A stretch of 64,000 bases of DNA from [Eubacterium] yurii (GTDB taxonomy: Bacteria > Bacillota > Clostridia > Peptostreptococcales > Filifactoraceae): NCBI GenBank assembly GCA_900167215.1, contig FUZS01000012.1, positions 1 through 64,000 of the forward strand, given 5' to 3'. The translations under genes were made by a program, and so were the position numbers. Within the stretch, counting starts at the first letter, position 1, and each line of letters begins with the position of its first letter. Below the pieces are notes generated by a model. It saw only the letters and a program-made list of their open reading frames with translations, did not search any database and was not told the origin of the DNA. This document shows positions 1 to 8,516 of this stretch, piece after piece.

Positions 1-352
1 TGCTTTCATTTTCTCCTATCCACATTCCCGGTATTTCTTTATTTCCTTGCATATTGTAGCCTAATGCTATATATACTGCTTTTTTTATTATTTGTCCGTT
101 TTCTCTTACATTGTAGTGTATTGCATCTAAAAATACTATAGGATATACTCTTTCTAAGGGTCTGTTTTGCCATTCTTCTATTGTCGGTATTATCTTGTTT
201 GTTATATTGCTTATCATCGTTTGTGATAAACCAAATCCATATATCTCTTTTATGTGTCCTGATATGTCTCTTGTTGTCATTCCTTTTGCATACATTGATA
301 TTATTTGTTGCTCTATATTTGAGATGTCTTTTTCATATTTTATCTTCCACAT
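1..352 (-). pseudogene. IS256-family transposase, N-terminally truncated remnant
   Basis: The minus strand is open from an ATG at 352 to the left edge of the window. It encodes the central part of a Mutator/IS256-type transposase: the KGMTTRDIS segment, then ISNITNKIIPTIEEWQNRPLE, then FLDAIHYNVRENG, which carries the first catalytic Asp of the DDE triad. Family members have about 100 more residues before this point. Here a TGA lies four codons upstream of the ATG and the flanking DNA is plain AT-rich sequence, so the 5' part is missing. The 3' part lies outside the window. It is probably inactive. Confidence 0.85.
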
Positions 353-895
353 ATTTATTATATATCAAAAAAAATTGGATATATTTAGTACTATTATAAA
401 TTAATAAGTAATTTGGCTATTTTGTAAAAGTAAATAGTGTATTTTAAAAAGGTACATAATCAAATATATAGAGAAATTTTAGATTGGTAGGATATTAAAA
501 AAAAATCTTAAGTGAGATAAATTAGGTATACTTTTATAGAAAAGTATGATATAATTTCTCTGTAAGAATTGAGTCTACGAATTAAATATCTTAAATTCAC
601 AAATGTTAAGATACTTTAAATAATTGTAGAAATAAGTGCTGTTATTTACATATTGTATATATAGTTAATTATATTTAAGGGAATCAGTAGTTATAAATTA
701 AGGTATAATTTATTCTATATTAAACATACATAATAGATATAGTTTTATGATTAGCTGATAATACTCAAATAAAAAATGATTATATAGTTCTTGTTTACTT
801 TAAAAATTAGTTAATATGCTTATAAAATAATTAGATTAGATATATTCATATGTAGGTAATTAGCATAAATGAATATGAAAAAAGGAGAAAAAACT
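353..895. other. Gene-free AT-rich region upstream of the uptake operon
   Basis: No coding sequence is supported here. It contains the possible operator/promoter at 528-555 and would give the downstream operon an untranslated leader of about 340 nt. I recognised no riboswitch fold in it. Confidence 0.6.
528..555 (+). promoter_or_regulatory. Perfect inverted repeat next to a TATAAT box
   Basis: An 8-bp inverted repeat (ATACTTTT, 4-nt spacer, AAAAGTAT, 528-547) is followed by TATAAT at 550-555. This looks like an operator overlapping a promoter. The -35 region is poor, which would suit a regulated promoter. It is the only promoter-like palindrome seen upstream of the uptake operon. Which regulator binds it is unknown. 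Confidence 0.35.
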
Positions 896-1933
896 ATGAA
901 AGAGTGTATTACCATAAGAGAAAACGATAGTTTATTTTTTTTAAAAATAATTATTTTATTGGTTATACTCTTTTTGTGTTTTATAGCTTCTTTCTGGATT
1001 GGAAGATATCCGATTAGTTTTAATGATGTTTTGAGTATTTTGGTATCACATATAACTAAAGAAAAATTTCTTATTGATGAATCTTTATATACTGTCGTAA
1101 TGCAGGTTAGATTTCCAAGAATTATAGTTGCAATTTTAGTAGGTGGGGCTCTTGGCGTTTCAGGGGCATCATATCAAACTTTATTTAAAAACCCTATGGT
1201 TTCACCTGATTTATTGGGTGTATCTGCTGGTGCAAGCGTTGGTGCGGCAATTGCTATGTTAAATAATCAGGGCTGGATAAGTATCCAAATATATGCTTTT
1301 ATTTTTGGAATAGGAGCAGTTTTGTTGACAAATATGATAAGTAAAATAATAGATAGTAATAACATAACTGTTTTAATTCTCTCCGGTATTGTTGTTTCCG
1401 GTCTGTTTACAGCCATTCTATCAATTATAAAAACTATGGCGGATACAGAAAATGCACTACCAAATATAACTTTTTGGCTTATGGGCTCATTAGCCAAATC
1501 TTCTTTACAAGATGTTATGTATTTAATAATATTAGTTTTAACAGCATTATTTATTACATTAATTTTTAGACACCAAATCAATGCTCTATCATTGGGAGCT
1601 GATGAGGCTATATCCATTGGAGTTAATGTTAGGCTTACGAAGTTAATAATAATATGCTCTTCTACGATAATGACTGTTTCAGCTGTAAGCATTTGTGGAA
1701 TTATTGGCTGGATAGGTCTTATACTGCCGCATATAGCAAGAATTCTTGTTGGTGCAGATTTTGGTAAGTTATCCGTAACTTCATTTTTATGCGGGGGGAT
1801 TTTTTTGCTTATTGTTGACAATTTTGTAAGAGGTTTTGAAGGGTCAGAGCTTCCTTTAAGTGTTATAACTGCCTTAGTTGGGACACCTATATTTGTTATA
1901 TTATTATACAAATCAAGGAGGTTGCCTAATTGA
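896..1933 (+). CDS. FecCD-family ABC transporter permease, copy 1
   Basis: This is an inner-membrane permease of the FecCD/BtuC class, which moves metal chelates, corrinoids or oxyanions. It has 345 residues with about ten hydrophobic segments. Family landmarks include VRFPRIIVAILVGGALGVSG, FKNPMVSPDLLG and GIIGWIGLILPHIAR. The ATG at 896 is chosen because AAAGGAG lies 8 nt upstream; an earlier in-frame ATG at 869 lacks a ribosome site. It overlaps the ATPase start by four bases (TTGA). It is the first gene of the first of two tandem cassettes, and its paralogue is at 4729-5760. The substrate cannot be read from sequence. Confidence 0.93.
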   Translation: MKECITIRENDSLFFLKIIILLVILFLCFIASFWIGRYPISFNDVLSILVSHITKEKFLIDESLYTVVMQVRFPRIIVAILVGGALGVSGASYQTLFKNPMVSPDLLGVSAGASVGAAIAMLNNQGWISIQIYAFIFGIGAVLLTNMISKIIDSNNITVLILSGIVVSGLFTAILSIIKTMADTENALPNITFWLMGSLAKSSLQDVMYLIILVLTALFITLIFRHQINALSLGADEAISIGVNVRLTKLIIICSSTIMTVSAVSICGIIGWIGLILPHIARILVGADFGKLSVTSFLCGGIFLLIVDNFVRGFEGSELPLSVITALVGTPIFVILLYKSRRLPN

Positions 1934-2718
1934 AGATACTTGCAGAAAATATAAGCTTTGCATACAAAAGAGAAAATTTAATCTTAAATGACGTTTCCTT
2001 GGAAGTAAATTCAGGTGAAATAGTTTGTATGTTGGGACCTAATGGAACAGGGAAAACAACTATGTTAAGATGTCTTTTAGGCTTTAATAAAGCTTTAAAA
2101 GGCAAAATTACTATTGATGGTAAGCAAATGAGTAGTTTGGGATTTAAAAATCGAGCTAAGTGCCTGGCATATGTACCTCAATATTCATCACTTTCTTTTC
2201 CGTATACAGTAAAGGAGGTTATTTTAATGGGGAGGACAGCGTATCTTTCTTATGGTATGCCGTTTAGTAAGGATGATTATGAGTTTGCTATGAAAACTAT
2301 AGAAAGACTCGGTATATCAAATATGTCAAATTGTTTATATAACGAACTTTCCGGTGGTCAAAAACAAATGGTTTTACTTGCTCGTGCATTAGCACAAGAT
2401 GCTAAAATTCTTATAATGGATGAGCCGACAGCTAATCTTGATTACAGTAATCAGGTTAAAATGCTTGAAACTATAAAACAACTCGTTCAAGAAGGATATG
2501 GAATTCTAATGACATCTCATTTTCCGGATCACGCATTTTTAACAGAAAGTAGAGTTATTTTAATGAAGGGAGGGAAAAAATTATACGATGGAAATCCAAA
2601 TGAAGTAATTACAAGTGAAATATTAACGAATTTATATCAAACCAGTGTGGAAGTATCGGAAATAAATGTTAAGGCTTATGATAAAAATATAAAGGTATGC
2701 ATACCAATTTTAAAGTAG
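1930..2718 (+). CDS. ABC transporter ATPase (FepC/BtuD type), copy 1
   Basis: This is the cytoplasmic ATPase that energises the permease at 896-1933. It has 262 residues with Walker A GPNGTGKT (36-43), signature LSGGQ (140-144), Walker B with MDEP (163-166) and the switch His in MTSHFPDH. The start is TTG at 1930, overlapping the permease stop, with AAGGAGG just upstream. This arrangement is copied in the second cassette. The family exports nothing; it imports siderophores, haem, cobalamin or molybdate/tungstate. Confidence 0.94.
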   Translation: MKILAENISFAYKRENLILNDVSLEVNSGEIVCMLGPNGTGKTTMLRCLLGFNKALKGKITIDGKQMSSLGFKNRAKCLAYVPQYSSLSFPYTVKEVILMGRTAYLSYGMPFSKDDYEFAMKTIERLGISNMSNCLYNELSGGQKQMVLLARALAQDAKILIMDEPTANLDYSNQVKMLETIKQLVQEGYGILMTSHFPDHAFLTESRVILMKGGKKLYDGNPNEVITSEILTNLYQTSVEVSEINVKAYDKNIKVCIPILK

Positions 2719-2759
2719 CCTTGTATACTTTTACATAATTAAATTAAAAGGAGAAAGAA

Positions 2760-3854
2760 ATGAATAAAAAAATTACATTGGTTCTTTTAGCGATTATTAT
2801 GTCTGTTTCTTTAATGTCTTGTTCCAACAATAATACGAATGATATTTCAAAGGAAGTAAAGAGCGGGGAAAAAACCGTAACTACAACTGAGCAGACAGGT
2901 AGTGAAGATAAAAGTATAGTTGTCACTGACATGGCAGGAAGACAAGTTACATTACCTTCTAAAATTAATAAGGTTGCGACTTTCGGTGCAATTGGTGTTT
3001 TAAATGCTTTTGTTGAGTCTTTAGGTGTAGGGGATAAAATTTGTAATGATATGTCTCCAAGCTTTAAAAAGACTGACAGATGGAAATATCAGTATAAGTT
3101 TGTTCCTACGTTAGCAGAAAAACCTCAATTTGAAAATGGTAATAGAGAAATAATAATAGAAAAAGTTCTTGAAGTAAAACCCGATGTATGCCTTGTTATG
3201 AATAAGGAACAATTGGAAGTATTAGAAAAACAAGGTTTAAATGTTGTCTTTTTATCATGGAATAATGTTGACGATGTTAAAAAATGTATAAATATTCTTG
3301 GTGAAGTATTTAATACTAAGGAAAGAGCGGAAGACTATACAAAGTATTTTGACGAAAAAATAAATACAGCTAAAAAACTCGTAGAGCAAATTCCACAAAC
3401 AGATAGAAAAAAGGTTATATATGGTGACATTATTACCTATAAACAACCTCATGTAATTGCAGAATGGTGGATTGAACAGGCAGGAGGAATTAGTGTAACA
3501 AATAATGGAAGAAAAGAAGACACTTTTTCTTATTCACTGGAAGACCTTTTAAATTGGAAGCCTGATATTATCTTTTTGTCAACGACTAAAACAGCAGATG
3601 ATGTAATTGCGTCAGATGCAAGATTGTCAACTATACCTGCTATAAAGAACAAGGCAATTTATAATGTTCCTACCGTTGCACATGTTTGGGGAAATAGAAC
3701 TGTAGAACAACCATTAACAATAATGTGGGCAATGAATAAAATGTATCCTGAGATTATGAAAAAAGAAGAATTGGAAAAAGAAATTTATTATTTCTATGAA
3801 CATTTCTATAATTACAAATTAAGCAAAGATGAAATAGCAGAAATTATTAAGTAG
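2760..3854 (+). CDS. Periplasmic-binding-protein-type lipoprotein, copy 1
   Basis: This is the substrate-binding lipoprotein of the first transporter, 364 residues. The N-terminus is a lipoprotein signal with the lipobox LMSC (Cys21), followed by an Asn/Ser/Thr linker. The mature part is a class III (FecB/BtuF-like) binding protein: VVTDMAGRQVTLP, an EVKPDVCLV strand, and a C-terminal lobe ending around WAMNKMYPE. It sits 41 nt after the ATPase. Its paralogue is at 6595-7650, and both keep a Trp/Asn-Arg motif before the last helix (WGNRTVEQP here, WWDRPSPESP there). This suggests related ligands. Confidence 0.9.
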   Translation: MNKKITLVLLAIIMSVSLMSCSNNNTNDISKEVKSGEKTVTTTEQTGSEDKSIVVTDMAGRQVTLPSKINKVATFGAIGVLNAFVESLGVGDKICNDMSPSFKKTDRWKYQYKFVPTLAEKPQFENGNREIIIEKVLEVKPDVCLVMNKEQLEVLEKQGLNVVFLSWNNVDDVKKCINILGEVFNTKERAEDYTKYFDEKINTAKKLVEQIPQTDRKKVIYGDIITYKQPHVIAEWWIEQAGGISVTNNGRKEDTFSYSLEDLLNWKPDIIFLSTTKTADDVIASDARLSTIPAIKNKAIYNVPTVAHVWGNRTVEQPLTIMWAMNKMYPEIMKKEELEKEIYYFYEHFYNYKLSKDEIAEIIK

Positions 3855-3894
3855 TTTTTAAAAATACTTTGATAAGAAAGATGGTGTATGGAAT

Positions 3895-4719
3895 ATGAAT
3901 AAAATTTTAGAGGAGACTATTTCTGAATTAAAGGAAAAATTGGGAGAAGAACTGGATAGAATATATGTGGAAAGAGTTGTTTTCGGCTTATTTTTTACCG
4001 GAGTTAAGTTATCTAATGGCGAAGGTGGACTTAGCTATACACCATTAAAAGCATTGTCAGGAGCCGTTTGCTGTCCAAGTCAAGCGGCTGCAATGCCTAA
4101 TTCTGATAAATTGCAAGGTAAGAAAGTGAGTTATTTTCTTGAAAGAATGAAAAATGATACGGCATTGAATAAAACATTAGGAATAGCTACAATAAATGCC
4201 TTAGCGTCAACTTGTTATAAGAAGGGCTTATTGGATTATAAGGTAGATATAAACAAGGATCCTTTTGATAATTTAGATATAAAGGAAGGTAGTAAAACTG
4301 TGGTAGTCGGCGCTCTTGTTCCTTATTTTAAATATCTGATAAGAGAAAATAAGGAGTTTACAATTTTAGAATTGGATAAAACAACTTTAAAAGGTGAAGA
4401 ATTGAATCATTTTGTTCAAAGTCCAAGTAAAGAGGCTGATGAAAAAGTAAGAGAGGCAGATTACTTAGTAGTTACAGGTACTACCCTAATAAATGATACG
4501 ATAGACCATTTGCTAAGTTTGACGAAGGATGAATGTGAGATTGTTGTAGTTGGACCAACAGTCAGCATGATGCCACAGACTATGTTTAATAGAGGGGTAA
4601 ATCATGTCGGTGGTGTGCTGGTTACTGATGTTGACAAGGTTTTAGATGTAATTGCTGAGGCAGGATCAGGATATCATTTCTTTGGTAAATATGCGGAAAA
4701 AATATCTATTAGTAGATAA
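3895..4719 (+). CDS. DUF4213/DUF364 protein (putative heavy-metal chelation), copy 1
   Basis: This 274-residue soluble protein matches the DUF4213 (N-terminal, enolase-N-like) plus DUF364 (C-terminal, Rossmann-like) architecture. Landmarks are GLFFTGVKLSNGEGGLSYTP, a GAVCCPSQAAAMPN segment with two adjacent Cys, VVTGTTLINDTIDHLL and VVVGPTVSMMPQTMFNRGV. Structural work on the family proposed metal or cofactor chelation, but no reaction is proven. It is encoded directly after the binding protein and before the second permease, which fits a partner that receives the imported ligand in the cytoplasm. A more divergent paralogue lies at 7653-8513. Confidence 0.85.
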   Translation: MNKILEETISELKEKLGEELDRIYVERVVFGLFFTGVKLSNGEGGLSYTPLKALSGAVCCPSQAAAMPNSDKLQGKKVSYFLERMKNDTALNKTLGIATINALASTCYKKGLLDYKVDINKDPFDNLDIKEGSKTVVVGALVPYFKYLIRENKEFTILELDKTTLKGEELNHFVQSPSKEADEKVREADYLVVTGTTLINDTIDHLLSLTKDECEIVVVGPTVSMMPQTMFNRGVNHVGGVLVTDVDKVLDVIAEAGSGYHFFGKYAEKISISR

Positions 4720-4728
4720 GTTAGAGGT

Positions 4729-5760
4729 ATGATTTTGGAAAAAAGTACAAATAGAAATATTATTAAATTTATATTATTGATTTTAATACCGATTATAGCC
4801 TTTTTATTTTCCATTACTTTAGGAAGGTATTCCATTTCATTAAAAGAAATATTTACTATTATATATGCCAAGATATTTGATATAAAGATAAATTATCCTA
4901 AGGTGATTGATACGGTTATATTTCAAGTTAGGATACCAAGAATTGTGATTGCTATGATAGTTGGAAGTTCTTTATCAATATCAGGAGCAGTATATCAGGG
5001 GATGTTTAAAAATCCAATGGTTTCACCAGATATATTGGGAAGTTCGGCAGGAGCAGCTTTTGGAGCAGCTTTGGCAATCCTATTGTCATTTAATATTTTA
5101 GGTATACAGTTAGTGGCTTTTTTATTTGGCTTACTTGCAGTTTTTTTGACTTATATAATAAGTGTAAGTATAAGCAGAGATGGGAATGTCATGTTTATAT
5201 TTATACTTGCCGGAATATTAGTTTCTACTGTTTTTCAATCCTTAATATCTATTTCTAAATATATTGCCGATCCTTTTAATAAACTTCCTGCTATTACATT
5301 TTGGCTAATGGGAAGTTTATCGAATGTAACTGTAGATGATTTACATGTTATAATAATTCCATTTTTAATAGGGATTATACCGATTTTCTTAGTTAGGTGG
5401 AATTTAAATATATTGGCTTTTGGAGATGAAGAGGCTAAAGCCTTGGGAATTGAAACCGGAAAACTTAGAACCTTAGTTATATTTTGTGCTACAGCCTTAA
5501 CTGCTTCTTCTGTTTCAGTGGCAGGTATGGTAGGTTGGGTAGGTCTTATAGTTCCTCATATAGCAAGAATGGTAGTTGGACCTGATTTTAAAAGGCTTAT
5601 TCCTGCAACGGCACTTATAGGTAGTACTTATTTATTGTTGGTGGATAATATTGCAAGGAGTATAAGTTCTATCGAGATACCCTTAGGTATTTTAACTTCT
5701 TTATTAGGGGCTCCATTTTTTATATACCTGTTATTTAAAATAAGGAAGGGTTGGAATTGA
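4729..5760 (+). CDS. FecCD-family ABC transporter permease, copy 2
   Basis: Second permease, 343 residues, clearly paralogous to 896-1933. Shared blocks are VRIPRIVIAMIVGSSLSISGA, FKNPMVSPDILGSSAGAAFG, ITFWLMGSL and GMVGWVGLIVPHIARM. It has multiple membrane segments and no signal peptide. It starts 9 nt after the DUF364 gene with AGAGG upstream, so the two cassettes are one operon. Its last bases overlap the next ATPase gene, as in cassette 1. Confidence 0.93.
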   Translation: MILEKSTNRNIIKFILLILIPIIAFLFSITLGRYSISLKEIFTIIYAKIFDIKINYPKVIDTVIFQVRIPRIVIAMIVGSSLSISGAVYQGMFKNPMVSPDILGSSAGAAFGAALAILLSFNILGIQLVAFLFGLLAVFLTYIISVSISRDGNVMFIFILAGILVSTVFQSLISISKYIADPFNKLPAITFWLMGSLSNVTVDDLHVIIIPFLIGIIPIFLVRWNLNILAFGDEEAKALGIETGKLRTLVIFCATALTASSVSVAGMVGWVGLIVPHIARMVVGPDFKRLIPATALIGSTYLLLVDNIARSISSIEIPLGILTSLLGAPFFIYLLFKIRKGWN

Positions 5761-6542
5761 AATTAGAAGTAAAAGCTTTGTCTTGTGGCTATGCAAAAAA
5801 GAATATTTTACATGATGTAAATTTGAGCATAGCTACAGGTGATATATTATGTATTTTAGGTCCTAACGGTGTCGGTAAAACAACACTTTTCAAAACTATA
5901 TTAGGTTTTTTGAAAATACAAAAAGGCGAAATTTTGTTAGATGGCGAAAATATAAATAATTGGTCAAGACGAGATTTTGCAAAAGCTATAGGCTATGTAC
6001 CACAAGCACATGTACCACCATTTCCTTATAAGGTTAGGGATGTGGTAGTTACAGGTAGAACAGCGTATTTAGGAATGTTTTCATCACCGTCAAAAGCTGA
6101 TTATAACTTTGCTGAAAAAATTATTGAGGATTTGGGGATATCTTATTTAAATGATGAGGTATATACTGAAATAAGCGGCGGTGAAAGACAGCTTGTGTTG
6201 ATAGCAAGAGCTTTAGCTCAAGAACCTAAAATTCTTATAATGGATGAGCCAACATCTAATTTGGATTACGGTAATCAAGTTAGAGTTTTGAGACATATAA
6301 AAGATTTGGCAAATAATGATATTGGAATAATTATGACTTCTCATTTCCCCAATCACGCTTTTATTTCTTCCACTAAGGTGCTTATCATCAGTAAGGAAAG
6401 TGAATTTGTATTTGGAAATCCAGAAGATGTAGTTACGACAAATATGTTAAAAAAAATCTACAAAATAGATGTACAAATTGATAAGGTAAAAAATAGGATG
6501 ACAGGAGAGGATATGACCATATGTGTCCCTATTTTTGATTGA
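5757..6542 (+). CDS. ABC transporter ATPase (FepC/BtuD type), copy 2
   Basis: ATPase of the second cassette. It has Walker A GPNGVGKT, signature ISGGERQ, Walker B ILIMDEPTSNLDY and the MTSHFPNH switch. I place the start at the TTG at 5757. It gives a 6-nt gap from GGAAGGG and reproduces the TTGA stop/start overlap of cassette 1. The in-frame TTG at 5751 touches the ribosome site and is unlikely. It ends 52 nt before the second binding protein. Confidence 0.93.
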   Translation: MKLEVKALSCGYAKKNILHDVNLSIATGDILCILGPNGVGKTTLFKTILGFLKIQKGEILLDGENINNWSRRDFAKAIGYVPQAHVPPFPYKVRDVVVTGRTAYLGMFSSPSKADYNFAEKIIEDLGISYLNDEVYTEISGGERQLVLIARALAQEPKILIMDEPTSNLDYGNQVRVLRHIKDLANNDIGIIMTSHFPNHAFISSTKVLIISKESEFVFGNPEDVVTTNMLKKIYKIDVQIDKVKNRMTGEDMTICVPIFD

Positions 6543-6594
6543 TTTTTGTAAATGATAGAAGTATGTTAAATTTTATATTTTTTTGGAGGTTAAA

Positions 6595-7650
6595 ATGAAA
6601 AATAAGAAAAAGTTTTTCGCTATATTCTTAGTTGCTTTAGCTACAACAACAATATTTTCAGGCTGTAGTTCAAAGCTTGAAGAAAAGAAAGAATCTGTTA
6701 ATAATAAGGAAGAAAAAATTGTGGCAGTAGATGCCATTGATAGAGAAGTTGTAAGACCTAATAACATGGAAAAATTAGTAATTACCTGCTATGGTGGAAC
6801 AACACATGAACTGTCAATATTGGGAGTAAGTGACAAGATAGTTGCCCAACCTGACATGAAAAAGTTTCCGCAGTTAATGAAGATGTATCCAAAATTTGAG
6901 CAAGTCGTAAATCCGGGTTCATTTGATAATATAAATATTGAGGAAATATTAAAGCAAGAACCTGATATGGCGTTTGTTGGAGTTACTTCAAAAAAAGGGA
7001 ATAAGCAGATTGAAGATGCAGGGATACCAACATTTACTATGTACATTGGCTCGGCAGATATTGATACTTTGAAAAAAGAATTTAAAAATGTAGGGGAAGT
7101 TTTAGGTAAAAAGGAATTTTCTGATAAATTACTAAATTATTGGGATGAAAAACTTACTATGGTAAGCAATATAGTGGATAAAATTCCTGAAAATAAGAGA
7201 AAGAAAGTTTATTACTGTGGAGAAAATATAACTTCAGCAAGTAGTGGTATTTGGGGGAATAGTTTTATAACTGTATCTGGTGGAGTTAATGTCTTAAAAG
7301 ATATTACAAAAGGTGCCAAAGGTGTAGAAATAAGTGTTGAACAAATTGCTGAATTCAATCCAGATGTAGTAATAACTCAAAAAAGGGCTTCAGGAATAAG
7401 TGGAATAACCGGAGATAAGAGAGTTCAAGACTTAAATTTTATTAAGAACAAGCAAGTATATCAATGTCCAACAGGTGCTTTTTGGTGGGATAGACCATCA
7501 CCTGAATCTCCATTGGGATTTATGTGGTTGGCAAAAACATTATATCCGGAAGAGACTGCCTCAATTGACCTAAAGAAAGAGACAATTGAATTTTACAAAA
7601 CTTTTTATAATTATGACTTATCAGATGAGGAATATGAAAGCTTCTTTTAA
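6595..7650 (+). CDS. Periplasmic-binding-protein-type lipoprotein, copy 2
   Basis: Second substrate-binding lipoprotein, 351 residues from the ATG at 6595, which follows GGAGG by 5 nt. An in-frame TTG at 6583 lies upstream of that ribosome site and is rejected. The lipobox is FSGC, followed by a Lys/Glu-rich linker. The mature domain keeps the FecB/BtuF-like pattern: INIEEILKQEPDMAFVG, SVEQIAEFNPDVVI and a C-terminal MWLAKTLYPEE. Ligand side chains differ from copy 1, so the two cassettes may take different forms of the same substrate. Confidence 0.9.
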   Translation: MKNKKKFFAIFLVALATTTIFSGCSSKLEEKKESVNNKEEKIVAVDAIDREVVRPNNMEKLVITCYGGTTHELSILGVSDKIVAQPDMKKFPQLMKMYPKFEQVVNPGSFDNINIEEILKQEPDMAFVGVTSKKGNKQIEDAGIPTFTMYIGSADIDTLKKEFKNVGEVLGKKEFSDKLLNYWDEKLTMVSNIVDKIPENKRKKVYYCGENITSASSGIWGNSFITVSGGVNVLKDITKGAKGVEISVEQIAEFNPDVVITQKRASGISGITGDKRVQDLNFIKNKQVYQCPTGAFWWDRPSPESPLGFMWLAKTLYPEETASIDLKKETIEFYKTFYNYDLSDEEYESFF

Positions 7651-7652
7651 CT

Positions 7653-8513
7653 ATGAATAGAGATTTAATTAGAGCGTTTGAATTTGTTAGTAAAAAATAT
7701 CTAAAAAAGTACAAAAAATTTCCCAATATAAAAAATATACTGTTTACAAATAAGTGGAATATAGTCATTACAGAAAAAAACATAGTTGGAATGGCTTTTA
7801 ATTTTACAGGGGAACATGACATATATAAACAAAATATAGATGTTGAAAAAATAAAGTTTTACAATAACTTTATTTTCAAATCATTAAGTACTTTTGTAGA
7901 GTATTTGTTTAAATATGAAAATATACAAGATAGAGCCTTTATTTTGGCATCTATTAATGCGATGTCGCAAGAATTATTAATAGAGGAAGTACAAAATAAT
8001 AATTTGGACTATACTTATAATAATTCCATGGATTTTATAAAAGATGAATTTGTAGTGACTGTTGTTGGTTATGGAATGTTGATTGATAAGTTGCAGGGTA
8101 GGTGTAAGGAGTTAAATATAGTTGATAAAAGAGAAGAACTATGTCTAAGGACTTTAGTTTTAGATGGAGATATTCATTATGAACCTGGTGATATCAATTT
8201 TTATAAGGATATTAGTGAAGGAAATTTAACTGAAAAAACAGATGTTTTAATTTTGACAGGCTCTACTTTAGTAAATGGAACTTATGAAAGGATAATTAGT
8301 GGATGTAAAAATCTAAAAGAAATAGGCATATTTGGACCAAGTGCTCAAATATTGCCTGAATATCTATACAGCGAAGGTTTTAATTATATAATTAGCAAGT
8401 CAATAATAGATACAGATAAATATTTAAAAAGTATTTTCAATCCTTTAAATTCTAAGTACAGTAAAAATGAATATATGTGTATGTACTCTTTATATAAGAA
8501 AGGCAGGCTTTAA
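7653..8513 (+). CDS. DUF364-like protein, copy 2 (divergent)
   Basis: This 286-residue soluble protein lies 2 nt after the second binding protein. The C-terminal half aligns by eye with the DUF364 protein at 3895-4719: VLILTGSTLVNGTYERII matches the TGTTLINDTIDHLL region and IGIFGPSAQILPEYLYSEGFNYI matches VVVGPTVSMMPQTMFNRGVNHV. The N-terminal half is more diverged and lacks the Cys-Cys segment of copy 1. It is probably a specialised second copy. Ribosome-site evidence is weak, so translation is probably coupled to the upstream gene. Confidence 0.75.
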   Translation: MNRDLIRAFEFVSKKYLKKYKKFPNIKNILFTNKWNIVITEKNIVGMAFNFTGEHDIYKQNIDVEKIKFYNNFIFKSLSTFVEYLFKYENIQDRAFILASINAMSQELLIEEVQNNNLDYTYNNSMDFIKDEFVVTVVGYGMLIDKLQGRCKELNIVDKREELCLRTLVLDGDIHYEPGDINFYKDISEGNLTEKTDVLILTGSTLVNGTYERIISGCKNLKEIGIFGPSAQILPEYLYSEGFNYIISKSIIDTDKYLKSIFNPLNSKYSKNEYMCMYSLYKKGRL

Positions 8514-8516
8514 AAT

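Noticed and set aside
195-404. Plus-strand reading frames over the transposase remnant
   Set aside because: Hydrophobic, low-complexity shadows without ribosome sites, antisense to a recognisable transposase.
353-895. Molybdenum-cofactor or cobalamin riboswitch upstream of the uptake operon
   Set aside because: The region is AT-rich without recognisable conserved boxes or stable multi-stem folds.
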